Source: Mariniflexile sp. AS56 (GTDB lineage Bacteria > Bacteroidota > Bacteroidia > Flavobacteriales > Flavobacteriaceae). Taken from it: 64,000 bases of DNA. The stretch lies in the NCBI RefSeq assembly GCF_030552475.1, contig NZ_JAUPED010000002.1, forward strand, positions 248,001 to 312,000. The letters run 5' to 3'. This document shows, in pieces, positions 44,083 through 53,049 of this stretch. The position numbers and the translations under genes were made by a program. The notes beneath the pieces are model-generated. The model saw only the letters and a list, made by a program, of their open reading frames with translations. It was not told the DNA's origin and ran no database searches. Position 1 is the first letter of the stretch, and every line of letters starts with the position of its first letter.

Positions 44083-46509
44083 ATGCAGTTTTCAATAAAA
44101 AAACTTCTTCCACATTTCTTAGTTATTCTGGGTTTTGTAGTTATTTCATTAGCCTATTTTAATCCTGTTTTAAAAGGGGAACAAATTTTTCAAAGCGATA
44201 TCATGCAATATATTGGCATGAGTAAGCAGCAAAAAGATTTCAAAGAAAAAACGGGCGAAGAAACGTATTGGACAAATGGCGCTTTTGCAGGTATGCCAAC
44301 CTATCAATTAGGAGCAAAATACCCTCATAATTACATTAAAAAATTAGATTTAACACTTCGGTTTTTACCGCGACCAGCCGATTATTTATTTTTATATTTA
44401 ATAAGCTTTTATGTGCTTTTGTTAGTATTGAAAGTCGATTTTAAATTGGCAACTCTTGGGGCGCTCGCCTTTGGTTTTTCAACCTATTTAATTATAATTT
44501 TAGGAGTAGGACACAACAGTAAAGCGCATGCTATTGCTTATATGCCATTGGTTCTAAGTGGTGTTTTATTAACGTTTCAAAAACGTTATGTAGCAGGTTT
44601 TTTACTCACAACCGTGGCTATGGGGCTAGAAATGGTAGCCAACCATTTTCAAATGACCTATTATTTGATGTTATTGGTGCTTGTGCTAGGTGTTGCATAT
44701 TTAGTGGATGCTTATAAAAAGAAGGAACTGCCTCATTTTTTTAAAACCGTTGGAATTTTAATGGCTGCCGTTATTTTAGCCATCGCATTAAATGCGACCA
44801 ATGTATTGGCAACGCAAGAATATGTTAAAGAAAGTACGCGTGGAAAAAGTGAATTAACAATCAACCCTGATGGCTCTCCAAAAGAAGCAAGTTCTGGGTT
44901 AGACAGAGATTATATTACTCAATTTAGTTATGGTTTTGCTGAAACATTTAACCTGTTTATTCCTCGATTTATGGGCGGTGGTAACGGTGAAGATGTTGGA
45001 AGAGGCTCAGCTACTTATGAAGCTTTTCGAAAATTAGGTGCTACCACATCGCAAGCAGCACAAGAAGCAAAACACGCGCCTATGTATTGGGGTGATCAAC
45101 CTATTGTTGAAGCACCGGCCTATATTGGGGCTGTAGTGTTGTTCCTGTTTGTTTTTGCATTATTTCTGGTAAAAGGACGTTTAAAATGGTGGCTTGTTGG
45201 AGGATCTATCATGTCGCTTTTATTGTCCTACGGAAAAAACTTGGGCTTTTTAACCGATTTATTTATCGATTACGTGCCTATGTATAATAAATTCAGGGCA
45301 GTTACTTCAATTCAAATTATTTTAGAATTGTGTATTCCTGTTTTAGCAATTTTCGGATTGACCAGATTGTTTAATGATTTTGAAAAGAAAGAAGAAAAAT
45401 TAAAAGCACTAAAATATTCAGCGATTATAACAGGAGGTTTAGCGCTAGTATTCTTATTATTTAAATCATCTTTATTTGATTTTGTTGGAGGAAATGATGG
45501 TTACTACCGCCAGAATTACGGAGATGCCTTTGTAGATGCTTTGAAAGCAGATAGACAAACTATTTTTACGAATGATACCATTAGATCATTAATACTTGTA
45601 TTGCTTTCTGTAGGTGCTATTTATATGTATTTACAGAACAAACTGAAAGAAAAATGGGTAGTTGTTGCATTTGGTGCTCTTATTTTATTCGATTTGATTG
45701 GAGTTGATAGACGTTATGTTAATAATGACGATTTTGTTCCAGCGATTCAAGTTAATAAGCCTTTCCAACCGAATGAAGCCGATATAGAAATTTTGAAAGA
45801 CACCAGTTATTATCGTGTTTTCGATTTGGTAGGTGGTGCCGCAAAACCATCGTATTATCATAATTCTTTAAATGGTTATAATGCAGCAGAATTAAAACGT
45901 TACAGTGAACTATTCGATTTTTATATAGTTAAAAACAATATTAATGTGCTTAGTATGCTTAACACCAAGTATATTATTGCTCAAGATAATGAAGGTGCTA
46001 TATTTCCTTATGTGAATGACGATGCGAATGGACATGCATGGTTTGTAAAAGAATTAAAAGGTGTTTCTTCTTCAAATGAAGAAATAAAAACACTTGACAG
46101 TTTAGATAATAAAAACAAAGCGGTTTATAATTCAACTATTAATAAAAACATCCAAAACACTTACAACGTTGATTCTTTAGCGGCGATTAAACTTGTAAGC
46201 TACAAACCAAACTATTTAAAATACCAATCGAACAATGTGAATAAGGGGTTTGTAGTGTTTTCTGAAGTGTATTATGGGAATGGATGGAAAACCTTTGTAG
46301 ACGGAAAAGAAACAACCCATTTGCGTGTTAATTATACCTTGCGTGGTATGGAGGTTCCAGCGGGAAAACACACGATTGAATTTAAGTTCGATCCTGATGT
46401 TGTAAAAACAGGAAGTAGCATTGCTTTAGCGAGTTCTATTTTGTTTGGACTGTTGGTGCTTGGTGGTTTTTTCTACGAGTTTAAAAAGAAATCAAAAACA
46501 AGTGCGTAA
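44083..46509 (+). CDS. YfhO-family membrane glycosyltransferase-like protein
   Basis: An 808-residue protein with about 12-14 transmembrane helices and a long soluble segment from about residue 560. The first extracytoplasmic loop FQSDIMQYIGMSKQQKDFKE carries the aspartate expected in GT-C-fold enzymes, and the C-terminal part (VVFSEVYYGNGWKTFVDGKE) is the conserved YfhO C-terminal domain. In Firmicutes YfhO helps glycosylate lipoteichoic acid. Here it probably transfers sugars from a lipid carrier on the outer face of the inner membrane. Overlaps the following glycosyltransferase gene. Confidence 0.9.
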   Translation: MQFSIKKLLPHFLVILGFVVISLAYFNPVLKGEQIFQSDIMQYIGMSKQQKDFKEKTGEETYWTNGAFAGMPTYQLGAKYPHNYIKKLDLTLRFLPRPADYLFLYLISFYVLLLVLKVDFKLATLGALAFGFSTYLIIILGVGHNSKAHAIAYMPLVLSGVLLTFQKRYVAGFLLTTVAMGLEMVANHFQMTYYLMLLVLVLGVAYLVDAYKKKELPHFFKTVGILMAAVILAIALNATNVLATQEYVKESTRGKSELTINPDGSPKEASSGLDRDYITQFSYGFAETFNLFIPRFMGGGNGEDVGRGSATYEAFRKLGATTSQAAQEAKHAPMYWGDQPIVEAPAYIGAVVLFLFVFALFLVKGRLKWWLVGGSIMSLLLSYGKNLGFLTDLFIDYVPMYNKFRAVTSIQIILELCIPVLAIFGLTRLFNDFEKKEEKLKALKYSAIITGGLALVFLLFKSSLFDFVGGNDGYYRQNYGDAFVDALKADRQTIFTNDTIRSLILVLLSVGAIYMYLQNKLKEKWVVVAFGALILFDLIGVDRRYVNNDDFVPAIQVNKPFQPNEADIEILKDTSYYRVFDLVGGAAKPSYYHNSLNGYNAAELKRYSELFDFYIVKNNINVLSMLNTKYIIAQDNEGAIFPYVNDDANGHAWFVKELKGVSSSNEEIKTLDSLDNKNKAVYNSTINKNIQNTYNVDSLAAIKLVSYKPNYLKYQSNNVNKGFVVFSEVYYGNGWKTFVDGKETTHLRVNYTLRGMEVPAGKHTIEFKFDPDVVKTGSSIALASSILFGLLVLGGFFYEFKKKSKTSA

Positions 46510-47779
46510 AAAAGCACTCATAATAACATATTATTGGCCACCTGCAGGAGGTCCAGGGGTACAGCGTTGGTTAAAATTTGTGAAGTACTTACCTGAGTTT
46601 AATATTGAACCAGTCGTTTATATTCCAGAGAATCCCAATTATCCATTAATAGATGCTAGTTTGATGGCTGAAGTTTCAGAGGAATTAACCATCTTGAAAC
46701 ACCTTATTAAGGAACCTTATAAATTAGCGGGTTTGTTCTCTAAAAAAACATCAAAAACCATAAGTAAGGGTGTTATTTCTGAAAAGAAAACCCAGGGTTT
46801 TATTGAGAAAGCACTTCTCTTTATTAGAGGTAATTTTTTTATACCCGATGCGCGTAAAGCTTGGGTGAAACCTTCGGTTGCCTTTCTTTCAGATTATATA
46901 TCAAAAGAAAATATTGAAACTATAATTACTACAGGGCCACCACATAGTGTGCATTTAATTGGTTTGCAATTAAAAGAGCAACTAGGAGTGAAGTGGATTT
47001 CAGATTTTAGAGATCCGTGGACGACCATAGGGTATCATAAACAATTACGATTAACAGCATCTTCAAAAGCAAAGCATAAGGCCTTTGAAAAGCAGGTTTT
47101 AGCAACAAGCGATCAAATACTAGTTACCAGTTTCACGACGAAGAAAGAGTTTCAGCAACTCACCAATCAACCTATTGAGGTGATTACAAATGGGTATGAT
47201 AAAGAGTCGGTTGTGCCTTTTGAAATGGATTCAAAGTTTACATTAGCTCATATTGGATCGCTATTATCTAAACGGAACCCTGAAGTTTTATGGCGTGTCT
47301 TAAATGATTTGGTTTTGGAAAACGATTCTTTTTCAAAAGATTTTCAACTTAATTTTATTGGATTTGTAAGTGAAAATGTGCTTCACTCTCTTGAAAAATA
47401 TAATTTAAGTGACTTTGTAAATAACATAGGGTATGTGTCGCATAAAGAAGCTATAGCGTTTCAAAAAAAATCACAAATATTATTATTAATCGAGATTGAT
47501 TCCGTCGACACCAAATGTATTGTTCCAGGAAAGTTATTTGAGTATATGGTTTCTAATAGACCCATTATTGCTTTAGGGCCAAAAGATTCTGATGTTGAAA
47601 AAATAATCAAAGAAACGAATACTGGTCGCTACTTTAATTACGAAGAATACCATTTGTTAAAAACAACTATCTTAGAGCATTATACAGCATACAAAAATAA
47701 AATCTTGGAAGTTTTTCCTGTAGGTTTGCAAAAATACAGCAGAAAATCGCTAACCGAAGTATTATCGAAATTCATATAA
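46502..47779 (+). CDS. GT4-type glycosyltransferase
   Basis: A 425-residue GT-B glycosyltransferase. The N-terminal KKALIITYYWPPAGGPGVQR is the classic GT4/Glycos_transf_4 donor-side loop; the C-terminal domain carries IGYVSHKEAIAFQKKSQILL and PGKLFEYMVSNRPIIALGP, the EX7E-like region. The start is placed at a GTG (46502) that overlaps the YfhO stop by eight bases; the longer frame upstream reads out-of-frame YfhO sequence. Its stop codon abuts the flippase ATG. Acceptor and sugar unknown. Confidence 0.9.
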   Translation: MRKKALIITYYWPPAGGPGVQRWLKFVKYLPEFNIEPVVYIPENPNYPLIDASLMAEVSEELTILKHLIKEPYKLAGLFSKKTSKTISKGVISEKKTQGFIEKALLFIRGNFFIPDARKAWVKPSVAFLSDYISKENIETIITTGPPHSVHLIGLQLKEQLGVKWISDFRDPWTTIGYHKQLRLTASSKAKHKAFEKQVLATSDQILVTSFTTKKEFQQLTNQPIEVITNGYDKESVVPFEMDSKFTLAHIGSLLSKRNPEVLWRVLNDLVLENDSFSKDFQLNFIGFVSENVLHSLEKYNLSDFVNNIGYVSHKEAIAFQKKSQILLLIEIDSVDTKCIVPGKLFEYMVSNRPIIALGPKDSDVEKIIKETNTGRYFNYEEYHLLKTTILEHYTAYKNKILEVFPVGLQKYSRKSLTEVLSKFI

Positions 47780-49237
47780 ATGGGCATTGTTACATCGCAG
47801 TCGTTTAAAAATACCGTTTCCACCTATTTAGGTTTTGGTATTGGCGCGCTTAACACCTTGTTTTTATATACTTATTTTATTTCCGATGTGTATTATGGAT
47901 TGGTTGCTTTTATATTAAGTACCGCTAATATTGTTATGCCTCTTATGGCATTTGGTGCGCATAATACCATTATAAAATTCTATTCTACATTTAAAACAAA
48001 AAACTCGTTAAACAGTTTTTTAACCCTCATGTTATTGTTGCCTTTAACCTTGAGTATTCCTGTTGGTATTATAGGGTGTTTTACTTATGAAGCGATTGGA
48101 GAACTTTTATCTCAAAAAAACCCAATTGTTAAAGATTATGTTTGGTACATTTTTGCATCGGCGATTGCAATGGCTTATTTCGAAGTATTTTTTGCCTGGT
48201 CTAAAACCCAATTACAAACGGTTTTTGGGAATTTCATGAAAGAAGTGTTTCATAGAGTAGGTGTGATGCTGCTTTTATTTGCTGTTTATTTTAAATGGCT
48301 GGATGTTGAACAATTTATAGTAGGCGTTGTAATTGTATATGTTTTACGCATGCTCGTTATGAAACTGTATGCTTTTACTGTGAGACTCCCAGTTATTAAA
48401 TTTCAACGAATAGAAGGTTTGTGGTCTATTTTAAAATACTCAACATTAATTATTGTAGCCGGCTCTATTGCTACCATTATTTTAGATATCGATTCTTTTA
48501 TGTTGGGTATGTATATTCCAATTCAAGAAGTCGCGTATTATGGGGTCGCTATTTATATAGCTACGGTTATTGTAGTGCCTTCTCGGTCTATGCAGCAAAT
48601 TCTTCAGCCGTTAACAGCACAATATTTAAACGATAAAAACAAAGTTGCTCTTAAAGATTTATATGTCAGAAGCTCTCAAACCTTATTTATTATAGGAGGG
48701 TTTATATTTTTAATCATCCTTATAAACATAAACAGCATGTATCTTTTAATTCCGAAAGAGTTTAGCGGCGGCCTGGTGGTGGTGTTTTTGGTGAGTATCG
48801 CTAAATTATACGACTGTTTAATGGGGTGTAATAATGTGGTGTTGTTTAATAGCGATTATTATAGGGTTGTGCTGCTTTTTGGAGTTATACTAACCGTATT
48901 AACAGTGATTTTAAATATACTATTCATTCCTATGTTTGGTATTAACGGGTCGGCATTTGCTACGTTTCTAGCAGTTTCTGTTTATAATAGTATTAAAATT
49001 TATTTTGTGAAATCTAAATTTAATATGATGCCTTTTAATAAGGATACGGTCAAGGTTTTGTGCTTAATTATATTAAGTGTCTTGATTTTTTATTTTTGGG
49101 ATTTTCCTTTTCACCCAATAATTAACATTGCTTTAAAATCGTTATTAGCAATGGCGATGTATGTTTATGTTATTTTGAAGCTAAATGTTTCCGAAGATAT
49201 TTCCGGAGTCATTAAAAAGTATTTAAAACTTAAATAG
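47780..49237 (+). CDS. polysaccharide flippase (Wzx/MATE-like)
   Basis: A 485-residue protein with about 14 predicted helices and the layout of the oligosaccharide flippase family: FKNTVSTYLGFGIGALNTLF at the start, STLIIVAGSIATIILDIDSF at helix 7, and MFGINGSAFATFLAVSVYNS in the late helices. It probably moves a lipid-linked glycan across the inner membrane. It is the last gene of the DUF4834-YfhO-GT-flippase operon and begins directly after the GT stop codon. Confidence 0.9.
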   Translation: MGIVTSQSFKNTVSTYLGFGIGALNTLFLYTYFISDVYYGLVAFILSTANIVMPLMAFGAHNTIIKFYSTFKTKNSLNSFLTLMLLLPLTLSIPVGIIGCFTYEAIGELLSQKNPIVKDYVWYIFASAIAMAYFEVFFAWSKTQLQTVFGNFMKEVFHRVGVMLLLFAVYFKWLDVEQFIVGVVIVYVLRMLVMKLYAFTVRLPVIKFQRIEGLWSILKYSTLIIVAGSIATIILDIDSFMLGMYIPIQEVAYYGVAIYIATVIVVPSRSMQQILQPLTAQYLNDKNKVALKDLYVRSSQTLFIIGGFIFLIILININSMYLLIPKEFSGGLVVVFLVSIAKLYDCLMGCNNVVLFNSDYYRVVLLFGVILTVLTVILNILFIPMFGINGSAFATFLAVSVYNSIKIYFVKSKFNMMPFNKDTVKVLCLIILSVLIFYFWDFPFHPIINIALKSLLAMAMYVYVILKLNVSEDISGVIKKYLKLK

Positions 49238-49297
49238 TTGTTTGTTTTGTTAATTAGAAGAAATAAGAAAAAGAGTAATTACAAAGTGATTTAAAAC

Positions 49298-49346
49298 GGA
49301 AACCCCCACGATGTTGCTTTGAGGCAAACTTATCGCAGGGATTTCC
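49298..49346. other. compact stem-loop between convergent genes
   Basis: GGAAACCC (49298-49305) pairs with GGGATTTCC (49338-49346) with one bulged A; CGAT pairs with ATCG, and GTTGC pairs with GCAAAC with one bulge inside. The result is a nested, nearly continuous hairpin with no T run on either side. It lies between the flippase stop and the minus-strand secreted protein stop. It may be a factor-dependent terminator, an mRNA stabiliser or a short structured RNA. Confidence 0.5.
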
Positions 49347-49366
49347 AAACTAACCAACCAAAATTG

Positions 49367-50554
49367 TTACGATCGTCTTCTTGTTGTTGAAGATTCCGAT
49401 CTTGTATTTTTATTATCAGAGCTACTTCTCGATTGTGACGCCACGGGTTTGCTTTGTTGTGTAGACCTTGTAGCAGTTCTTTGTTGTGTTGCTCTTGGTG
49501 TACTTAGCGTGGTACGTTGCGTTACTTGCGGTGTGCTTCTGGTGTTTGAATTGCTTTTATTATATGTACGTTCATTATTGTTGTTTGGTTTATGGGTAAC
49601 CGTATTTTCTCTAGAATTTCTTGTATTATTGCTTCTAGAGTTGTTCTGAATAACAGTTCTATTACTGCTTTCTCGTGTGCTTCTAGAGTCTTTATTTTGA
49701 TAACTATTATCTCTAGACACCCTATTGTTATTAGCATTATCATATCTAGAATCAACGCGCTTTATTACTTGAGAGTTTCTTCCGTTATCATAACGTCTAG
49801 AGTTAGAATTTGATGCCTCTCTTTTCGAGTTTGCATATCTATTTACTTCAGTAACATTTCTAGAACTTCTGTTTGCAGTCGCATAACTTCTATTTCTAGA
49901 AACAGATTCACCATGTCTACTATAAACAGCTGTTTTTGGTCTGTGATTATTATAAAATGGTCTAGAGTACGTGTAACGAACAGGCGTGTAGTGTTGTCTA
50001 TATGGTCTGTTGTAAACTACGCAATAATCATATGATGGTACACTATAGTAACGGTGCCAAGGTCTTGAAACATAATGTCTGTTATAAACATTTATGTAAC
50101 CTGTGTAATGTGAAAACACATTGTAGTTATTATAATGCACATACAAACCACCAACACGATTTAAATTACCATAGTTGTTATAATTAATATCTACGTTTCC
50201 AACCTGTGTTACACGTCCGTAATAATCATAATAAATCGGTGTGTTTTCTACTTGAATGATAGCTCCATATTCATCGTACTGCACATAGGCGTTGTAATCA
50301 TAACCAGAGTTAAAACTAATATTAGCATGTGGCGATCCAATAGATATATTTAAATTGGAGTTGCCTCGTAAAATGTTGAAATCGAATTGCCCATCACGGA
50401 ATACTGAAAACTCGATACCGTCTTCAACAAAAATGAAAGAGTTTCCGTAACCGTTATCGTAAATGGTATTTGTATTGTCTGTGGTGTTTGTGGCTGCATT
50501 AACCGTAAATCCGGTAAGGATTAAACTAGCTAATAAAAATATATACTTTTTCAT
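49367..50554 (-). CDS. secreted protein with YG/VG repeats and basic low-complexity tail
   Basis: A 395-residue exported protein: signal peptide (KKYIFLLASLILTGFTVNAA), then about 140 residues homologous to the product of the gene at 53050-53718 (shared pattern FVEDGIEFSVFRDGQFDFN, then repeats such as YYDYYGRVTQVGNVDINYN). From about residue 205 the protein is a long tail rich in Ser, Asn, Arg and Thr with no cysteines, probably unstructured. No known domain is recognised. A sigma-54-like promoter lies 36-52 bases upstream. Surface, matrix or nucleic-acid binding roles are possible, but unproven. Confidence 0.75.
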   Translation of the reverse strand: MKKYIFLLASLILTGFTVNAATNTTDNTNTIYDNGYGNSFIFVEDGIEFSVFRDGQFDFNILRGNSNLNISIGSPHANISFNSGYDYNAYVQYDEYGAIIQVENTPIYYDYYGRVTQVGNVDINYNNYGNLNRVGGLYVHYNNYNVFSHYTGYINVYNRHYVSRPWHRYYSVPSYDYCVVYNRPYRQHYTPVRYTYSRPFYNNHRPKTAVYSRHGESVSRNRSYATANRSSRNVTEVNRYANSKREASNSNSRRYDNGRNSQVIKRVDSRYDNANNNRVSRDNSYQNKDSRSTRESSNRTVIQNNSRSNNTRNSRENTVTHKPNNNNERTYNKSNSNTRSTPQVTQRTTLSTPRATQQRTATRSTQQSKPVASQSRSSSDNKNTRSESSTTRRRS

Positions 50555-50589
50555 AAGTGTTAGTATTAATTGTGATACGATTAGATAAT

Positions 50590-50606
50590 TACAAACAACG
50601 TGCCAA
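50590..50606 (-). promoter_or_regulatory. sigma-54-like promoter of the YG/VG-repeat protein gene
   Basis: The minus strand reads TTGGCACG-TTGT-TTGTA, against the RpoN consensus TGGCACR-N4-TTGCW. The GG of the -24 box and the -12 dinucleotide are ten bases apart, as required; the -12 GC is GT. Transcription would begin about 25 bases before the ATG at 50554. The paralogous gene at 53050-53718 has an equivalent element. Confidence 0.6.
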
Positions 50607-50714
50607 AAATGAACTACGTTATTTAAGTGTCTGTTTATCAGTTAAAAAATTAGTTTGGGAATAGAGAAAATGTTAAAACTAACTAAAAACATTCTGCTTA
50701 GTATGTTTTTTAAA

Positions 50715-50722
50715 TACCTTTG
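50715..50722 (+). promoter_or_regulatory. -7 element very close to the TetR start codon
   Basis: TACCTTTG matches TAnnTTTG and ends only four bases before the ATG at 50727. If used, transcription would start at or next to the start codon, giving a leaderless or nearly leaderless mRNA. Confidence 0.4.
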
Positions 50723-50726
50723 CCAT

Positions 50727-51329
50727 ATGGAACAAGAGCTAAAGTCTGAACGTACCAAACAAATCATTATTGATGAGGCTTTTAAGCTGTTTTATGAAAA
50801 TGGTTTCAAAACAACAAGTATTGATAAAATAATGACGGCTACCAATTTGACTAAAGGTGCTTTTTATCATCACTATAAAGGCAAAAAGGAGTTAGGATTG
50901 GAAATAATCACTTCTAAATTGGAAAAAAGAGTCTTTCAAGGCATGATTTTGCCATTAACAGAATCTGGTGATGCTTTCAAAATATTAGAAACTACTTTTT
51001 TAGACCGTATAAAAACCTTTTCAATTTATGATAAGCAACATGGGTGCCCCATGAATAATTTTATAAATGAAATAGGGGATTTTGAATCTGTTTATCAAAT
51101 TGCTCTAAAAAACATTATTGAAGCATGGAAAGCAGCTTTAGTATTATTGATAGAAAGAGGGAAAGCCGAAAACTCAATCAATAAAGTAGTTTCCAGTCCT
51201 GCTGTTGCGGTGTATCTAATAAGTGCTTTTGAAGGTATTCGTGGCATTAGAAAATTATATGAAAATGATGTCATTATTGATGAATACATTTCCGGGTTAT
51301 CGCTCTACTTAAGTCTATTAAAAGCATGA
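50727..51329 (+). CDS. TetR/AcrR-family transcriptional regulator
   Basis: A 200-residue repressor. The N-terminal helix-turn-helix is AFKLFYENGFKTTSIDKIMT followed by LTKGAFYHHYKGKKELGLEI, the standard TetR DNA-binding domain; the C-terminal helical domain has the TetR_C_6-like GCPMNNFINEIGDF segment. The ATG at 50727 is chosen because upstream sequence in the longer frame is not TetR-like. It is 41 bases upstream of an SDR oxidoreductase gene, the usual arrangement of a repressor with the gene it controls. Confidence 0.92.
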   Translation: MEQELKSERTKQIIIDEAFKLFYENGFKTTSIDKIMTATNLTKGAFYHHYKGKKELGLEIITSKLEKRVFQGMILPLTESGDAFKILETTFLDRIKTFSIYDKQHGCPMNNFINEIGDFESVYQIALKNIIEAWKAALVLLIERGKAENSINKVVSSPAVAVYLISAFEGIRGIRKLYENDVIIDEYISGLSLYLSLLKA

Positions 51330-51370
51330 TTTTTTTCTAAAACTATCAATAATTTATAAATAATAATAAC

Positions 51371-52105
51371 ATGAATTTAAAAGATAAAGTTGTTCTTGTA
51401 ACAGGTGCTTCAAGAGGAATTGGTAAAGAAATCGCATTGCTTTTAGCTGAAAATGGAGCACGTGTTATCATCAATCATTCCAATAGTGAAGCTGATGCAC
51501 AGGTGGTGGCAAGCACGATAAAAAAGAATGGAGGAGAGTGTTTGGTTGTAAAAGCAGATGTAAGCCAAAGAAAAGAGGTAACTCAATTGTTTGACAGAGC
51601 TATTGCGGTTTATGGGAAAATAGATGTTTTGGTGAACAATGCAGGAGTTATGGTTTGTGAAAAGCTTAAAGATTCGACCCAAGAAGATTTTACCAGGCAG
51701 TTTGATGTGAATGTAAGAGGCATCTTTAATACCTTGCAGGAAGCTGATAGCAAATTAGCTGATAATGGAAGTATTATTAATTTTTCGTCGAGTACCGTGA
51801 AGTTAATGTTTCCAACTTATGCGTTGTATTCGGCTTCAAAAGCAGCAGTTGAGCAAATGTCTCGTGTGTTTTCTAAAGAAATAGGTAGAGGTATATCTGT
51901 AAATGCACTTGCTCCAGGTGCAACAGAAACCGATTTATTTTTAACAGGAAAATCTCAAGAAACCATAGATAAAATTAGTGCTATGAATGCCTTTAATAGA
52001 TTAGCAAAACCTATTGATATAGCGCGTGTTGTGCTGTTTTTAGCAAGTGATGATTCAAAGTGGATATCTGGACAAGTAATAGGTGCAAATGGTGCCTTAG
52101 TGTAA
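51371..52105 (+). CDS. SDR-family oxidoreductase
   Basis: A 244-residue short-chain dehydrogenase. The NAD(P)-binding motif is VTGASRGIGKEIA, the structural motif is VLVNNAGVM, the catalytic serine is in INFSSSTVKL, and the YxxxK pair is in YALYSASKAAVEQ. LAPGATETDLF and SGQVIGANGALV complete the classical pattern. An arginine or serine after the second strand (NHSNSE) slightly favours NADPH. Substrate unknown. Probably regulated by the TetR gene just upstream. Confidence 0.92.
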   Translation: MNLKDKVVLVTGASRGIGKEIALLLAENGARVIINHSNSEADAQVVASTIKKNGGECLVVKADVSQRKEVTQLFDRAIAVYGKIDVLVNNAGVMVCEKLKDSTQEDFTRQFDVNVRGIFNTLQEADSKLADNGSIINFSSSTVKLMFPTYALYSASKAAVEQMSRVFSKEIGRGISVNALAPGATETDLFLTGKSQETIDKISAMNAFNRLAKPIDIARVVLFLASDDSKWISGQVIGANGALV

Positions 52106-52129
52106 TATTAAAACCAAAAATTATATAAA

Positions 52130-52945
52130 ATGAAATTAAGATTAGTATCAACTATTATTTTAAGTATGTTCCTTTTGTCTTGTAAAGATAAAAAGCAATC
52201 GACACCAGTTCAAGAACCATCACCTACTTTCAAAAACAAGGGGCATGAATTGGTTTCTAATATGATAGAGAAAGCAGGGAGTTATCGCATGCTTCTTAAT
52301 AAAAAAGATGTTGTATATACGTATACTTATCAAACGCCTGATGGGAAAAAAGATGTTTCAACAGAGAAATACATGTTCAACGGCGAGTTGTCTTATGGGA
52401 TCTATAATAACCATGAACGTACATTGCCTGAGTTAGAAGGTGTGATCGAACAAGGGTATGACGGTAAAGGCTTTTGGCTAAAACATAACGGAGTTGTTTT
52501 AAGTGATCCAACCCAGTTGAAACGTGTAGCTTTCAATAGACCCACCAATTTTTATTGGTTCGCGATGTTTCAAAAATTATTAGATCCGGGGGTGAATTAT
52601 GAGTATTTAGGGGAAGAAGAAGTGAATAACACAGCATACAATGTTGTGAAGGTTACTTTCCAGTCAATCGATGATAAACCAACGGATATTTATCAGTTAT
52701 ATTTAAATAAAAACACACAATTGGTGGATCAATTTTTATTTACTGTGGCCGATTTTGGTGTGATAGAGACACCTTTTTTAATGGAACTTCAGTATGAGGA
52801 AGTTGATGGTTTATTGATGCCTACAAAAAGACAGTACAAAAAATCTACATGGCATGCAGATGTAAGTGAAGAGCCTTGGATTTATGTAACTTGGTCTGAT
52901 ATTAAATTTAATAACGGGTTGACAAAGGCAGATTTTTTACAATAA
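52130..52945 (+). CDS. lipoprotein, probable DUF6503 family
   Basis: A 271-residue lipoprotein with the lipobox FLLSC (Cys17). The mature part is a single beta-rich domain resembling the lipoprotein-carrier-like DUF6503 group (KGHELVSNMIEKAGSYRMLL, YDGKGFWLKHNGVVLSDPTQ, LQYEEVDGLLMPTKRQYKKS), a LolA/LolB-like fold by appearance. It is 24 bases after the SDR gene and ends at a strong terminator, so TetR, SDR and lipoprotein form one unit. Function unknown. Confidence 0.8.
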   Translation: MKLRLVSTIILSMFLLSCKDKKQSTPVQEPSPTFKNKGHELVSNMIEKAGSYRMLLNKKDVVYTYTYQTPDGKKDVSTEKYMFNGELSYGIYNNHERTLPELEGVIEQGYDGKGFWLKHNGVVLSDPTQLKRVAFNRPTNFYWFAMFQKLLDPGVNYEYLGEEEVNNTAYNVVKVTFQSIDDKPTDIYQLYLNKNTQLVDQFLFTVADFGVIETPFLMELQYEEVDGLLMPTKRQYKKSTWHADVSEEPWIYVTWSDIKFNNGLTKADFLQ

Positions 52946-52992
52946 ATGCTTTTTTTACATAGTTGAAACCTGTTTCGTTAAGGTTTACAAAT

Positions 52993-53031
52993 AAAAAATC
53001 CCGAAGTGCATCATGTGCTTCGGGATTTTTT
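52993..53031. terminator. bidirectional rho-independent terminator
   Basis: AAAAAATCCCGAAG (52993-53006) pairs with CTTCGGGATTTTTT (53018-53031); TGCA/TGTG extends the stem with two G-U pairs. It lies between the lipoprotein gene and the convergent secreted protein gene. Confidence 0.93.
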
Positions 53032-53049
53032 CATCTATGTGATTAAAAA

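Noticed and set aside
49449-49813. Several open frames on both strands over the low-complexity tail of the secreted protein
   Set aside because: They are shadows of the skewed codon composition of the Ser/Asn/Arg-rich tail.
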